Assembly (NCBI GenBank): GCA_910593695.2
Contig: OU343053.1
Coordinates: forward strand, 6,820,001-6,884,000
Direction of reading: 5' to 3'
DNA: 64,000 nucleotides
Source: Ocypus olens
Lineage: Eukaryota; Arthropoda; Insecta; Coleoptera; Staphylinidae
In this document: positions 12,111-21,947 of the stretch, piece after piece
How the letters are laid out: every line of letters begins with the position of its first letter
Position numbering within the stretch: position 1 is the stretch's first letter
Program-made: the position numbers and the translations under genes
The notes under the pieces: model-generated
The model's database searches: none
The model's input: only the letters and a program-made list of their open reading frames with translations
What the model was told of the DNA's origin: nothing

Positions 12111-12172
12111 AAAGGCGAAGCTGCACTGATGAGAGATAAATCTCGAAACGCGTCTGCAGATGGCTGTTTACT
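12111..12172 (+). ncRNA. type I hammerhead ribozyme motif
   Basis: All conserved core parts are present in order. CTGATGA lies at 12126-12132. Stem II is GAGA 12133-12136 with TCTC 12141-12144, closing a TAAA loop. GAAA is at 12145-12148. The cleavage triplet GTC is at 12152-12154. Stem I forms between CTGCA 12121-12125 and TGCAG 12155-12159. It extends past an internal loop to pair CGG plus AAA (12112-12117) with GCT plus TTT downstream. Stem III is minimal: ACGCGT at 12148-12153 is self-complementary, so it cannot fold well alone but would pair between two molecules. Known animal hammerheads of satellite/retrozyme type share this tiny stem III and act as dimers. I infer a self-cleaving RNA, functional if transcribed. 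Only one copy is in the window. Confidence 0.85.
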
Positions 12173-12199
12173 TAATTTTTACATATTTTATGGTTCAGT

Positions 12200-12990
12200 T
12201 TTATAATTTAAAGTTTTAAAATCCAATTTGGTTTAATTATTACGTCGGGAAAAGAGTAATTGAAAATTTCTGGTCTATACTCATGAAATTATAATATATT
12301 AGTGTTTATGAATGAAACCAAAATTTAATTACGTAACGTACTTCCGCTTAACTATGTTGGTGGTGTGAATTAAAACAATAACATACGATGAACTCCAGTG
12401 AAGAGCTTATTAAATTTCGAGAAGGATAAACACTGCATTATAGCATACGAGAGCCCGACCGAATATTAATAAAAACTAACGGACGGTTCGCTAATATTGA
12501 CGGGGGAAAATGAGACATACAGCGTTATATAACCTCTTTAATATCAACATCAGCACGTCGTACTACGGACTGTCTCTTTTGGAGTTTCTGTGGCTTTTGA
12601 TATTGCCGCCACTGCCTCCTCTCATCCGCATCAGCTGCTCGTTTAGCGGAAAATATATATTTCATCGTAATAATTGAAGTGACGATCGTTTAAACGCATG
12701 CATAGCCAGATGTATATTTACAAATGAGTTTATTAAAAATTAAAGTTTTCTTATGACATAAGGAAGTTAATCGTATTTTGTAAATAAATATCTTTTAAAT
12801 TAATTAAATGTTACATTTGTAGCAATACAGCAATACAGATTTTACCGAATGAAGAAGTTAATTTATGAGAATTAAACAATTAAACCGGCAATTATTAACA
12901 CCTTACAATTATGAATGGTAAATGTAATAATTTCCAATACGTTCAATCATAGTTCATGGAGATTATGGAGGTATCCACAATATTCGGAGT
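12200..12990. other. unique DNA with one small candidate frame
   Basis: Non-repetitive, with a locally GC-richer patch at 12440-12665. On the minus strand, 12665-12525 encodes 46 residues beginning MKYIFSAKRAADADERRQW, rich in Arg/Gln/Lys and predicted helical. I do not recognise it and chance is a fair explanation. No other feature seen. Confidence 0.3.
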
Positions 12991-15325
12991 GCCTTCCATA
13001 TTAATAATGGCCATGAATTTGCTAGAAAAATAATCGAAGAAACTGCAATGTGGGATATCACAGAAACTGTACTCTAACTTAATTTTAAAACGACTTATGA
13101 CGTTTTAAACTTGGAAAAGTAAAATTTCACAGTATAAACTTTAAAAATTTGAAAAAAAATATTAAATTTAACTGAAAAAAATTCAATAAAATCAGTTTAC
13201 TCAACAAATGTTCCGATTTTAGATACATTCAAGAAATTTTACCTTAAATTCATTTTCAAACGAATTATGACTTTTTCAATTTGAGAAAAGTACAATTTCA
13301 CATGATAGACTTAAAAAAAAATGAAAAACTATTATACTTCACTGTAAAAAAATTTAATAAAATGAGTATATTCCGCAAATGTTTAATATTTAAGGATGTG
13401 TAAAAAAATAGTCTAAATTAATTTTAAAACGAATTTTGACTTTTTAAATTTCACAAAAAGAAATTAATAAAATCCATACACTCTACAAATGTAGGGATAT
13501 TAAAGAAAATGCACTCTAACCTAATTTTAAAACGACTTATGACGTTTCAAACTTGGAAATGTAAAATTTCACATGATAGACTGAAAAAATTCTAAAAAAA
13601 AATTAATAAAATCAGAAAACTCCACAAATGTTCAAAAATATAAGAGTTTTTAAGAAATTTGATTCTAAATTAATGTTTAAACGAATTATGACTTTTTCAA
13701 TTTAGGAAAGTAAAAAATCTCATGATAAACTACAAAAATTTGGAAAAAAAATAATACATTTCACAAAAAAACATTAATAAAATCCGTATACTCTACAAAT
13801 GTTTAGAACGTGAGGATATTAAAAAAAAATGTACTCCAACTTTATTTTAAAACGACTTATGATGTTTTAAACTTGGAAAAGTAAAATTTTACATGATGGA
13901 CTTTAAAAACATGAAAAAAATATTAAACTTCACTTTAAATTTTTTTTATCTAATCAGTAAACTCCACAAATGTTCAAAATTTAAGAATATTTAAGAAATT
14001 CTACTCTAAATTAATTTTGAAACGAATTATAACTTTTTCAATTTGGGAAAGTAAAATTTCACATGATAAACGTTAAAAATGTGAAAAAATATTAATTTCA
14101 CTCAAAAAAATTCAATAAAATCAGTTAACTCCACAAATGTTCAGATTTTAGAGACATTTAAGAAATTTTACCTTAAATTAATTTTCAAACGAATTGTGAC
14201 TTTTTCAATTTGAGAAAAGTAGACTTAAAAAAATTGAAAAACTTCACTGTAAAAAAAAATAATATAATCAGTATATTCCGCAAATGTTTAGTATTTAAGG
14301 ATATGTAAAAAAATAGTCTAAATTAATTTTGAAACGAATTATGACTTTTTTAAATTTCACAAAAAAAAAATTAATAAAATCCGTACACTCTACAAATGTT
14401 TAGAATATAAGGATATTAAAAAAATGTACTCCAACTTTATTTTAAAATGACTTATAAACTTGGAAAAGTAAAATTTCACATGATAGACTTTGAAAAAATT
14501 CAAAAAAATATTAAACTTCACTTAAAAATAAATTAATAAAAGCAGAATACTCCACAAATATTCAAAAATATAAGAATTTTTAAGAAATTTTATTCTAAAT
14601 TAATTTTTAAACGAATTATGACTTTTTCAATTTGGGAAAGTAAAAAATCTCATGATAAACTATAAAAATTTGAAAAAAAATAATAAATTTCACAAAAAAA
14701 AATTAATAAAATCCGTATACTCTACAAATGTTTAGAACATAGGGATATTTAAAAAAAATGTACCCCAACTTTATTTTAAAACGACTTATGATGTTTCAAA
14801 CTTGAAAAAGTAGAATTTCACATAATAGACTTTGAAGAAATTAAACTTCACTTTAAAAAAATTTAATCAAATCAGTAAACTCCACAAATGTTAAAAATTT
14901 AAGAATATTTAAGAAATTTTACTCTAAATTAATTTTGAAACGAATTAAACTTTTTCAATTTGAGAAAGTAAAATTCACATGATAAACGTTAAAAATGTGA
15001 AAGAATATTAATTTCACTCAAAAAAATTCAATAAAATCTGTATACGTCACAACTGCTTATAACTCGAGGATATTTAAGAAATGTTACCCTAATTTAATTT
15101 CGAAACGATTTATCACTTTTTAAATTTGGAAATTTAAGAGTTCACATGATAAAGTTGAAAAAAAATTAAATTTTACTCTAAAACAAATCAATAGAATCAG
15201 TATACTCCAACAATATTTAGAATTCAAGGATATTTAAAGAATTATGTTCTAACTTTTTATTATTCTTTCAAATTTGGAAAATTTAATTATTATATGATAA
15301 ACTTTCGAAATTTGGAAAAACCGGA
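12990..15325. repeat. satellite array with 929-bp higher-order repeat
   Basis: Units share '(t/c)cacaaatgtt', 'ttaagaaattttactctaaattaattttgaaacgaattatgac' and 'gtaaaatttcacatgata'. Individual monomers vary from about 113 to 173 bp, but matching variants recur at a fixed long distance: 13203 with 14131 (928 bp), 13623 with 14553 (930), 13792 with 14721 (929). Two higher-order units are visible, plus degenerate flanks at each side. Confidence 0.8.
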
Positions 15326-15326
15326 T

Positions 15327-15372
15327 AATTCGATCATTTGGTCTCAAGTCGTACCGTCCTTTTCTTTCGATA
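15327..15372 (+). pseudogene. Tc1 transposase scrap at the array edge
   Basis: About 40 bp encoding 'IRSFGLKSYRPFSF' on the plus strand, nearly identical to the minus-strand segment at 20875-20915 of the Tc1 remnant 5.5 kb away. It sits directly at the end of the 929-bp satellite, so it marks the junction of array and transposon. Confidence 0.65.
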
Positions 15373-15429
15373 ATATTCGAAAATTTATTATAATATTATC
15401 TCAAAAACCATATATACAGAGACACCCTG

Positions 15430-16320
15430 TATATTTAACACCGGTGCTTTTTTTCGCGGTATAAAAAAACGGAGAATAAACATTCATAACAGCGCTATCT
15501 CGTGGTGCAGGAGGCTCTGATCGACTAAATAAGTTGGTCTATTAAGCATCTAAATATATCAATATCTCAGAAAGTACGCCAAGGTAAAATGAAAGTCTAC
15601 TGTTAAATATAATAATAATAATAATAATAATACTCATTTATTGCCCTACGGGAATATATCGAAATATCTACCAAAATTAAGCGTAACTTTAATTAAAACC
15701 ATATTAAGAGTAAATATCCAATATTATAAAGCGAATAATATTGACCGTATACTAAGTTTAAAATAAAGTATTCGTACTATTGTAAAGGTTCAATAGAATT
15801 GTTTCTCCGAAACAGGAACGTGCTTAGAGTGTAATAAATTTACTCGTAATAGGAACGATGCAGGGAGAAATACGATAGTCCCTAAAGTTTGCAGCAAATG
15901 TGCAATTGTAACAATTGAATCAATAGAGGGAAATAATTTTATTTTCTAAAATTAATATAATTAATTTTGTTTAATTAGTTACCTACAACATTAAACTTTG
16001 ATTTTTTTATTAATTAGTACTATTCCACAAAATATTTAATTCGTGTGCAGACAATGATTTACAATCTACACAGTGATTCACACTTATAATCAACGAAGTG
16101 CGTTAAATTTGGAGGTGGCAAAGTAGAGATATTTTCTGCATTAAGTTGCCATTCTTCAGATGAATTTAAACTAGTATTTAGTTTATTTAAAGTACTTTTT
16201 TTAATAGCGTTAATAACTAGGTCATCTGCCACAACCCTTTGTTTGTATATTATTTAAATTACATTCTTAAAATTTTATCAAAACATATTGTGACCCCTAT
16301 AAGTAAAAGAACACCAAGAA
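15430..16320. other. mostly unique DNA with an AAT microsatellite
   Basis: A CACCCTG end (15423-15429) followed by TA, facing left, opens this stretch. An AAT microsatellite lies at 15609-15630 next to 'actcatttattgcc', which on the minus strand reads as an AATAAA-containing LINE-type 3' tail. A plus-strand open stretch at about 15806-15950 contains CLEC and, 25 residues on, CSKC, a possible zinc-binding pair. It is preceded by an AG that could be a splice acceptor. I do not recognise it. Confidence 0.35.
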
Positions 16321-16345
16321 TTCGTCGCCCAATTTATCTTTAATT

Positions 16346-16787
16346 TCAATAATGAGTTGCTCCTCCACGATTTCTGGAGCACTCAACAACTCGCCTAGAC
16401 ATACTAGAAATCAAATTGCCAATGTCAGCCTGAGGGATTGCATCCCAAGATTCTTGAATTCGCATCCTAATATCAGGGTGGCTGAAGATGGCCCAGTCTT
16501 CTGCCAATTGTATCCCACACGTATTCAATTGGTGATAGGTCTGGAGAACGAGAAGGTCATGAAAGTAAATCAACATTAGCTAGTTCCAGGAATTCCATAG
16601 TAACCCTAGCCGTATGCGGCTTTGCATTATCCTGTTGGAAAATGGGTGTTTCCAACCCTCTCAGATAGAGCACTAATGTTGGTTCCAGAACTGTGTCAAT
16701 AGCGATTTACGTTTAATGTCCCTGGAATTACCACAAGAGGAGACTTACTTCCATTACCGATCGCCCCCAATACCATCACTCCGCGTG
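16346..16787 (-). pseudogene. Tc1 transposase, C-terminal half (broken)
   Basis: Read on the minus strand the order is RGVMVLGAIGN, SPLVVIPGT, FQQDNAKPHTARVTMEFL, SPDLSPIEYVWDTIGRRL, then IQESWDAIPQADIGNLISSM and a terminal RGGATHY. These are the classic Tc1 blocks. QQD supplies the second catalytic Asp and PIE the Glu, and counting through the intervening stop gives 34 residues between them, the D34E spacing of Tc1. In-frame stops and at least two frameshifts destroy the enzyme. The N-terminal half is at 20709-21031, with 3.9 kb of later insertions between. Confidence 0.9.
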
Positions 16788-16790
16788 TAA
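16788..16790. other. 3-bp target duplication (TAA), left copy
   Basis: TAA here matches TAA at 20706-20708 on the far side of the 16791-20705 element. Removing the element and one copy joins 'ERHTAL' to 'TRGVMVLGAIG' in the Tc1 reading. TWA duplications are typical of PIF/Harbinger transposons. Confidence 0.8.
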
Positions 16791-16816
16791 AGGCTAGTTC
16801 AGACTACACTAGTATT

Positions 16817-16957
16817 TTAGTCAAGTAGCGAGTAATACTCGCTACTGCCCAAAAATTGTTCGCACTTTGCACGAGTACGGTTCACGAGTGAGAGGTGTTT
16901 TGCAAAATGAATAGCCTGCAACCCAATTAATTTCATTTTAATTTCCTTTTCACCAAA
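16817..16957 (-). pseudogene. MADF-domain protein, C-terminal part
   Basis: Continues the frame broken at 20327. After the 8-bp duplication, the minus strand reads GFGEKEIKMKLIGLQ and goes on for 47 codons to a stop at 16817-16819. The 'F..eeIk.K...L' pattern is the end of a MADF domain. With the hAT and one duplication copy left out, the N- and C-terminal parts total 321 bp, an exact multiple of three, giving a 106-residue protein. Confidence 0.75.
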
Positions 16958-16965
16958 TCCAGGTA
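16958..16965. other. 8-bp hAT target duplication (TCCAGGTA), left copy
   Basis: TCCAGGTA is repeated at 20327-20334. The perfect 8-bp duplication defines the ends of the hAT element at 16966-20326 and lies inside the MADF coding frame. Confidence 0.9.
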
Positions 16966-17514
16966 TATAGATGGTAAAAACGGTTCACTATCGGGAACGG
17001 TTCCGAACCGGTTCACTCACTGGACTGAACCGATTCCTTAGAGTGGTTTGCGGGTCTTTTCTTTAGGTATATACCAGATTGCCAGAAATGAGGCTTCCAA
17101 TTAATTTAAAAAAATATTCATTGTGTGGCCACAACTGCAATATATTTTTTTTTTGATGGAATGACGATTGACGCATCGCGGCTAGTGGGCCGGCTTTTAC
17201 TTTTGACAATATGAAGAACTGAAAAGCTACTGGTAAATATTTGTAAACGGGAAGTGGGCATTGAATATTTACATTGAATATTGCATGTTTCTGACATTTC
17301 TAAATCGATTGATCTTTAAAATTGCAAGTTTTAGTTTTCTCCTGTCACAGCTTCTGCTATTTTCACATTATCATATAATTTTCACATTTTCTCCTCTAAT
17401 ATATAATTAATTTAATAATTTCTTTATTACGAAATTATAAAATATTATTGAATTTTTTATGCTGCCTGTTAAATTATTTTTCATTTATTTATTAATTAAG
17501 TATCTACAAGAAAT

Positions 17515-17597
17515 ATCAAATTTAACTAAAGTTAAAAGACTTTACGATAAATTATTGTAGAAATTTGACTTAAAGTAGACAAGTTTCCAGAAAAAAA
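17515..17597. repeat. 122-bp satellite, part left of the RF1 insertion
   Basis: 'caaatttaactaaagttaaaagactttacg' and 'gaaatttgacttaaagtagac' are the beginning of the 122-bp array. The unit is cut within the run of A that precedes RF1 and resumes at 18351. Confidence 0.75.
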
Positions 17598-18350
17598 TGG
17601 TGATGTGGCCATCATGTTACTTTCTCCGATGTTATCATCATTTATATTTACACTTTCATGGTTTATTTTCAATTTAAATCATATTTTAAATGTACATCGC
17701 GCGTTTTGTGGACTCGCATGAAACTGACGTTTAAAACGTCAAAATTATGAAAAATGGAAAAATTATACTTCCAATTCAAAAACTCAGTTTACTCAAAAAC
17801 TAAAGGGATTTCGAAAAAACTTATTCTTTATAAGTTGTTCATTTTAGCATTCTCTACACATAAATTTGCTGTAACTATTATCGTTTTATAATTATAAACC
17901 AAGAATTAAAAAAAATAATAAATTTTTTTCTCGAATAAAAATAATTGTATGAAAAATGTTTTCAAGCAAAAGATTCATTTCTTTGTTGTTTTTGTTTGTT
18001 TAAATGTTTTTGTGATATTTTTCATATTTAAGAAAATATTGGCAAAAAACAAAAAACAGTTAAGGTAAACATCCACTTCCGGTGTATGACATTTTACCAA
18101 AAGCTTTTCAGTTCTCCGGATTATCAAATAAGACGTATGTTCAAAGTTTCATATCAATTGCTCTATTAGTTTTTGAGATACAGCGCACACACACACAGAC
18201 AACACACACACACACACAGACACAAATTTTTTTTTCCAGAAATTGTTGAAATGGTATCTAGGGACTCCAAAACGAATATTTCCGTAAAAAAAAATTTTCA
18301 AAAAAAAATCACGATCACAATACTTTCTCGTACTTCGTAACGGAGAAAGT
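17598..18350 (+). mobile_element. RF1 element, full-length reference copy
   Basis: A 753-bp repeat inserted in an A-run of the 122-bp satellite. The left end is TGGTGATGTGGCCATCATG and then TTACTTTCTCCGA. The right end is a strong hairpin, TACTTTCTC (18321-18329) paired with GAGAAAGTA (18343-18351) around TACTTCGTAACG, so CTTTCTCCG is also an inverted terminal motif shared with the left end. A CA-rich microsatellite lies at 18187-18230. There is no coding frame. At least ten other copies or fragments occur in the window in both orientations. Class unknown: no fixed target duplication beyond A's, and no CTRR end to make it a Helitron. Confidence 0.8.
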
Positions 18351-19905
18351 AAAAAACTAATTTTGACTTAAAACCGTTAAGCCTCTAAAAAAATGTCAAA
18401 TTTAATTAAAGCAAAAGACTATGTCCCAATTAATGTCGAAATTTGACTTAAATTCGACAAGTGTTAAGAAAGCAAGATTAATTTTGACTTAAACCCTTAA
18501 GTCAAATTTGAGTTAAATTAAGAGACTTTATGTCCAAATTAATGTCAAAATTTGACTTAAAATCGAAAAAGTCAAGAAAAAAAAAGGATAATTTACACTT
18601 AAAGACGTTAAGCCTTTAGAAAAATGTCAAATTTGGGTCGATTTAACATGCTTTATGTGCAAATTAATGTCAAAATTCATGATGAGCATCAAAAAAGACG
18701 ATTTTTGACTTTAAAGGCGCTCTAGACAAAATGTAAAATTTAATTAAAATGAAGAGACTTTATGTCCAAATTACTGTCGAAATTTGGCTTAAAGTTGAGA
18801 AGCGTTAAGAAAGCAAGACTAATAGAAAAAATGTCAAGTTAGGGTAGAATTAAGAAACTTTGTGAAAATTAAAAGTCATCAAACTTTAAGAAAAACGACT
18901 AATTTTGACTTAAAGCCATTAAGTCTCTAGACAAAAATTGATAAATTTAATTCAAGTTAAAGACTTTGTGACAAATTAATGACAAGCGTCAAAAGATCGA
19001 CTAACTTTGAGTTAAACTCGTTAAGCCTCTGGAAAAAAATGACAAAGTTCAAAGACTTTATGACAACTGAATGTAGAAATGTGACTTAAAATCGACAAGT
19101 ATTAAGAAAAAAGTCTAATTATGGCTTAAATCCGTTAAGCCCCTAAAAAATATGTTAAACTGAATTAACTTTAATAGACTTTATACCAAATTAATGTCGA
19201 AATTTGACTTAAAGTCGACGAGCATTAAGAAAAAAAGACTCATTTTGACTTGAATATTTAACCCTGTAGAAACAAGTGTCAAATTTAATTAAAGTTAAAC
19301 GACTTTATGTTCAAAGTAATGTATAAATTTGACTTAAAGTCAACAAGCGTTAAAAAAAGACTAATTTTAACTTAAATCCTAAAGCCTCTAAAAAAGTGTC
19401 GAATTTAATTAAAGTTAAAAGACTTTATATCCAAATTAATGTGTAAATTTGACTTAGTCAACAAGCGTCGAGAGAACAGACTAATTTTGACTTAAAGTGG
19501 TTAAGCCTCTAGAAAATATGCCAACTTGAATTAAAGTTAAAAGACTTTATGTCCAAATTAATGTTTAAATTTAACTTAAATTCAACAAGCGTCAAGAGAA
19601 AAGACTAATTTTGACTTTAAGTCGTTAAGCCTCTAGAAAATATGCCAAAATAAATTAAAGTTAAGACTTTATGTCCAAATTAATGTTTAAATTTAACTTA
19701 AATTCAACAAGCGTCAAGAGAAAAGACTAATTTTGACTTGAAGTCGTTAAGCCTCTAGAAAATATGCCAAAAGAAATTAAAGTAAAAAGACTCTATGTCC
19801 AAATTAATGTGTAAATTTGACTTAAAGTCAACAAGCGTCAAGAAAAAAAGACTAATTTTGACTTAAAGCCGTTAAGACCCTTGAAAAATGTTGAATTTAT
19901 TTAGC
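18351..19905. repeat. 122-bp satellite inside the hAT
   Basis: The landmark GTTAAGCCTCTAGAAAA recurs, with the best-spaced copies at 19501, 19625, 19747 and 19869 (124, 122 and 122 bp). Each unit reads about 'gactaattttgacttaaagycgttaag...', '...ttaattaaagttaaaagactttatg...', '...gaaatttgacttaaagtcracaagcgt...'. Early units are more diverged than late ones. The same unit fills the other hAT copy at 54190-55720. Confidence 0.9.
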
Positions 19906-20326
19906 CGTTTGCACATTTTCATTTAAAATTCGAAATATAAAACTTTAAGTCAAAATTTAAGTCTGGACTAAAAAAAAATCACGAATTTCCGCAATAAGTT
20001 TCGGCAGATAACTTCAAGCGGTTCACAACGGGATGAACCGCAAGAAGTTACCGCGGAAACTCCATGCGTTTCAGATAGTGGAGTGAACCGCATGAAAATT
20101 TCGCAGCTAACTTCATGCCCAACTCTTGGAACCGCTTGAAGTTTCCGCAGGTGACTTCATGCGGTTCCACCGGGGCGCTTCTACAAATAGGGGTATGCAT
20201 CTGGTTTTCACTCTTGAAGAAAAAAACAAGTACATATTAAAGAGCAGAGGAACCGCGGTTTTGTCCGAACCGGTTCCTGAGCGCTCTTTGCTAAGAACCG
20301 GTTCCTGAATTGTCTGCCCATCTCTA

Positions 20327-20506
20327 TCCAGGTACATTCATCGTATTTTCCAAAACCGAGTATGCAGATTGTTTGATTTGCTTGTTTTTATAATGTGGAG
20401 ACTTAGCATTCCATAAGCATACATGTTCAACATATTTTGAAACAAATTTTAGAGTTGTTTCTTCGCTCCAGCAAAACGCCATTTTTGCGGCAACTAATAA
20501 ACTCAA
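20327..20506 (-). pseudogene. MADF-domain protein, N-terminal part (split by hAT)
   Basis: The minus strand starts at 20506 (MSLLVAAKMAFCWSEE; an alternative Met lies eight codons on). It contains the MADF signature: LKFVSKYVEHVCLW, NAKSPHYKNKQIKQSAYSVL, matching 'li.lv..ypcLWd..sp.Yknk..r..aw..i'. The frame runs NVPG through the 8-bp duplication and hits a TAG formed by the hAT terminus. Its second half is at 16817-16957. MADF domains bind DNA; in PIF/Harbinger transposons such a protein partners the nuclease. Confidence 0.8.
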
Positions 20507-20708
20507 CTAAAACTACAGGTTCAGCATGTTTAGCCAGTGAGCCAGTGACCAGTGACACATGGAGGGGGCGCTACTCGCCCGATAAAAATAGAGTAAAATT
20601 GATCGACTCGACTAAACTAATTGACTAATTTTTTGTGGTTCGCACACATTTAGCCACTAAATTACTCGCTACTCTACTAAATTACTAGCCTAGTCCGAAC
20701 TAGCCTTA

Positions 20709-21031
20709 AGAGCTGTATGGCGTTCCATGGCAAACTGTAAATCTCGTTCTCCTCGGCGACGTCTAACTTTTACTTTATAAAGATAACGTGCCTCCATTGG
20801 TCGATCCATTGTAGTCTCTCATTGCACCATTTCAGACGGCACCTCTTATGGCAAGGAGTTAAGTGCAAACAAAGAAAAGGACGGTACGACTTGAGACCAA
20901 ATGATCGAATTCTCTGGTAAACTGATCGAATGTCTGATTGGAATGTCCCCAATAGCTCTTGTTGTTGAAAATCGAACCCGAACAGCGACGAGCCGAAGAG
21001 CTCGATCTTCACGATCTGTAGTGTTTAACAA
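20709..21031 (-). pseudogene. Tc1 transposase, N-terminal half (broken)
   Basis: Minus-strand blocks are NTTDREDRALRLVAVRVRFSTT (HTH region), SFGLKSYRPFLC, then the 'R..RLKWCNERLQWIDQWRHVIF' linker to the catalytic core, and RRRGERDLQFAMERHTAL. In Tc1 proteins the block after 'W..VIF' carries SDES with the first catalytic Asp; here it is replaced by IK-VKVR, so that Asp is lost. The frame shifts at least twice. The reading ends at the TAA duplication and resumes at 16787. Confidence 0.85.
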
Positions 21032-21039
21032 AGTTACCT

Positions 21040-21577
21040 TTGACTAACGCTGGAACAGGCATAAGAATTACTAGCAATACAAATAGATTTGCTGTATATG
21101 TACTCACACGACAAATAAAATAATAATTAGTATTTAAAACTTATTTATATATTTGTTATGAAAAAACAATTTCTTAAATTGCTATATTAGTTGATGTAAA
21201 AGTTTTCCAGAAGAAAATTTTAACCCAAGACAAAATACTTCGAAACGAAATTCAACTACATAACAGCCCATATAAACTCATGTAGGTTAACCACGCTATC
21301 AATTTAAGTTAATAAAGAAAGAAAACTGACTTCAACCTCCATAACGAAACTAATCCCCTTAACGACAGACGAATCCAGAAACTTTTATAATTTATTTATG
21401 CCGCGGGCATCTTTGAAAAGTTTCGTGATAGCATTATCTGTGGCCGGAGCAGATTTTTCCTCCTTTCTCTCCAAGAAATAATATTTATCAGTTGCTGTAA
21501 TGGAAATTATTTCAAGTGTCTTAACACTTCGGAGAGCTTTCACTTCCCCCTTTTATGGAGGTCCCGCATAAAGAATA

Positions 21578-21608
<31 letters not shown>

Positions 21609-21945
21609 TGTTAAACGCCTTTTATGTCAATGTGTGTGAGATACGCGGAAATTTCGAGTCCTTTATAAATACAGCTACTCTACGGGAAAATGTGGGATTT
21701 GATGGTGTTTACCAATTTAATACTGTGCTTTGATAAATTGGATGTGAGCCTGCATACATGTATTTATGCACGTATTTACTCATACTGTTGGATATTCGAT
21801 GGGAAATTTAAATTAAATTTCATATTATTTGTGCAAATAAGTCCGGGCAGTATGAAGCAATATTATTTAAAACGGTTGTAACTGGTTAAACTTATTGTTA
21901 AAGTCTGAAAGATCGGTATTGAATAAACTTTTAATGGAACATAAT
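21040..21945. other. unique DNA with an AT microsatellite, no gene seen
   Basis: An uninterrupted (AT)n run lies at about 21571-21600, followed by a T run. A plus-strand frame at 21690-21881 (63 codons) has no recognisable motif. Nothing else stands out. Confidence 0.5.
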
Positions 21946-21947
21946 GG

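Larger units (their letters stand above)
16966..20326. mobile_element. non-autonomous hAT carrying a satellite, copy 1
   Basis: The left end is TATAGATGGTAAAAACGG and the right end is GCCCATCTCTA, the degenerate version of TAGAGATGGG termini. Perfect 8-bp duplications (TCCAGGTA) flank it. Subterminal DNA has repeated GGTTC/GAACC palindromes such as GAACGGTTCCGAACCGGTTC on the left and 'gcggttcannncgg' repeats at 20010-20170 on the right, the sort of site a hAT transposase binds. Inside is an array of 122-bp repeats (17515-17590 and 18351-19905), interrupted by a full RF1 element. No transposase. A second complete copy is at 53657-55894. Confidence 0.9.
16791..20705. mobile_element. PIF/Harbinger-like element inserted in Tc1
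   Basis: Terminal inverted repeats begin AGGCTAGTTC: the left reads AGGCTAGTTCAGACTACACT and the right, reversed, AGGCTAGTTCGGACTAGGCT, with similarity continuing into 'agtagcgagtaat'. TAA is duplicated on both sides. Without the later hAT insertion the element is only about 545 bp and encodes one frame with a MADF domain. It has no DDE nuclease, so it is non-autonomous. MADF/Myb-type DNA-binding partners are a known second gene of PIF/Harbinger transposons, and both this and the TWA duplication support the assignment. Confidence 0.8.

Noticed and set aside
17598..18350. RF1 as a Helitron
   Set aside because: It has a 3' hairpin, but no CTRR after it, no TC start and no A/T target that can be shown outside A-runs.
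20113..20337. Overlapping frames on both strands near 20.1-20.3 kb
   Set aside because: They cover the GGTTC/GAACC palindromic end of the hAT element and only the first codons beyond it belong to the MADF frame.
16800..20700. Reading the 16.8-20.7 kb block as one LTR retrotransposon
   Set aside because: The ends are inverted, not direct, with a 3-bp duplication, and there is no gag, protease or reverse-transcriptase sequence.
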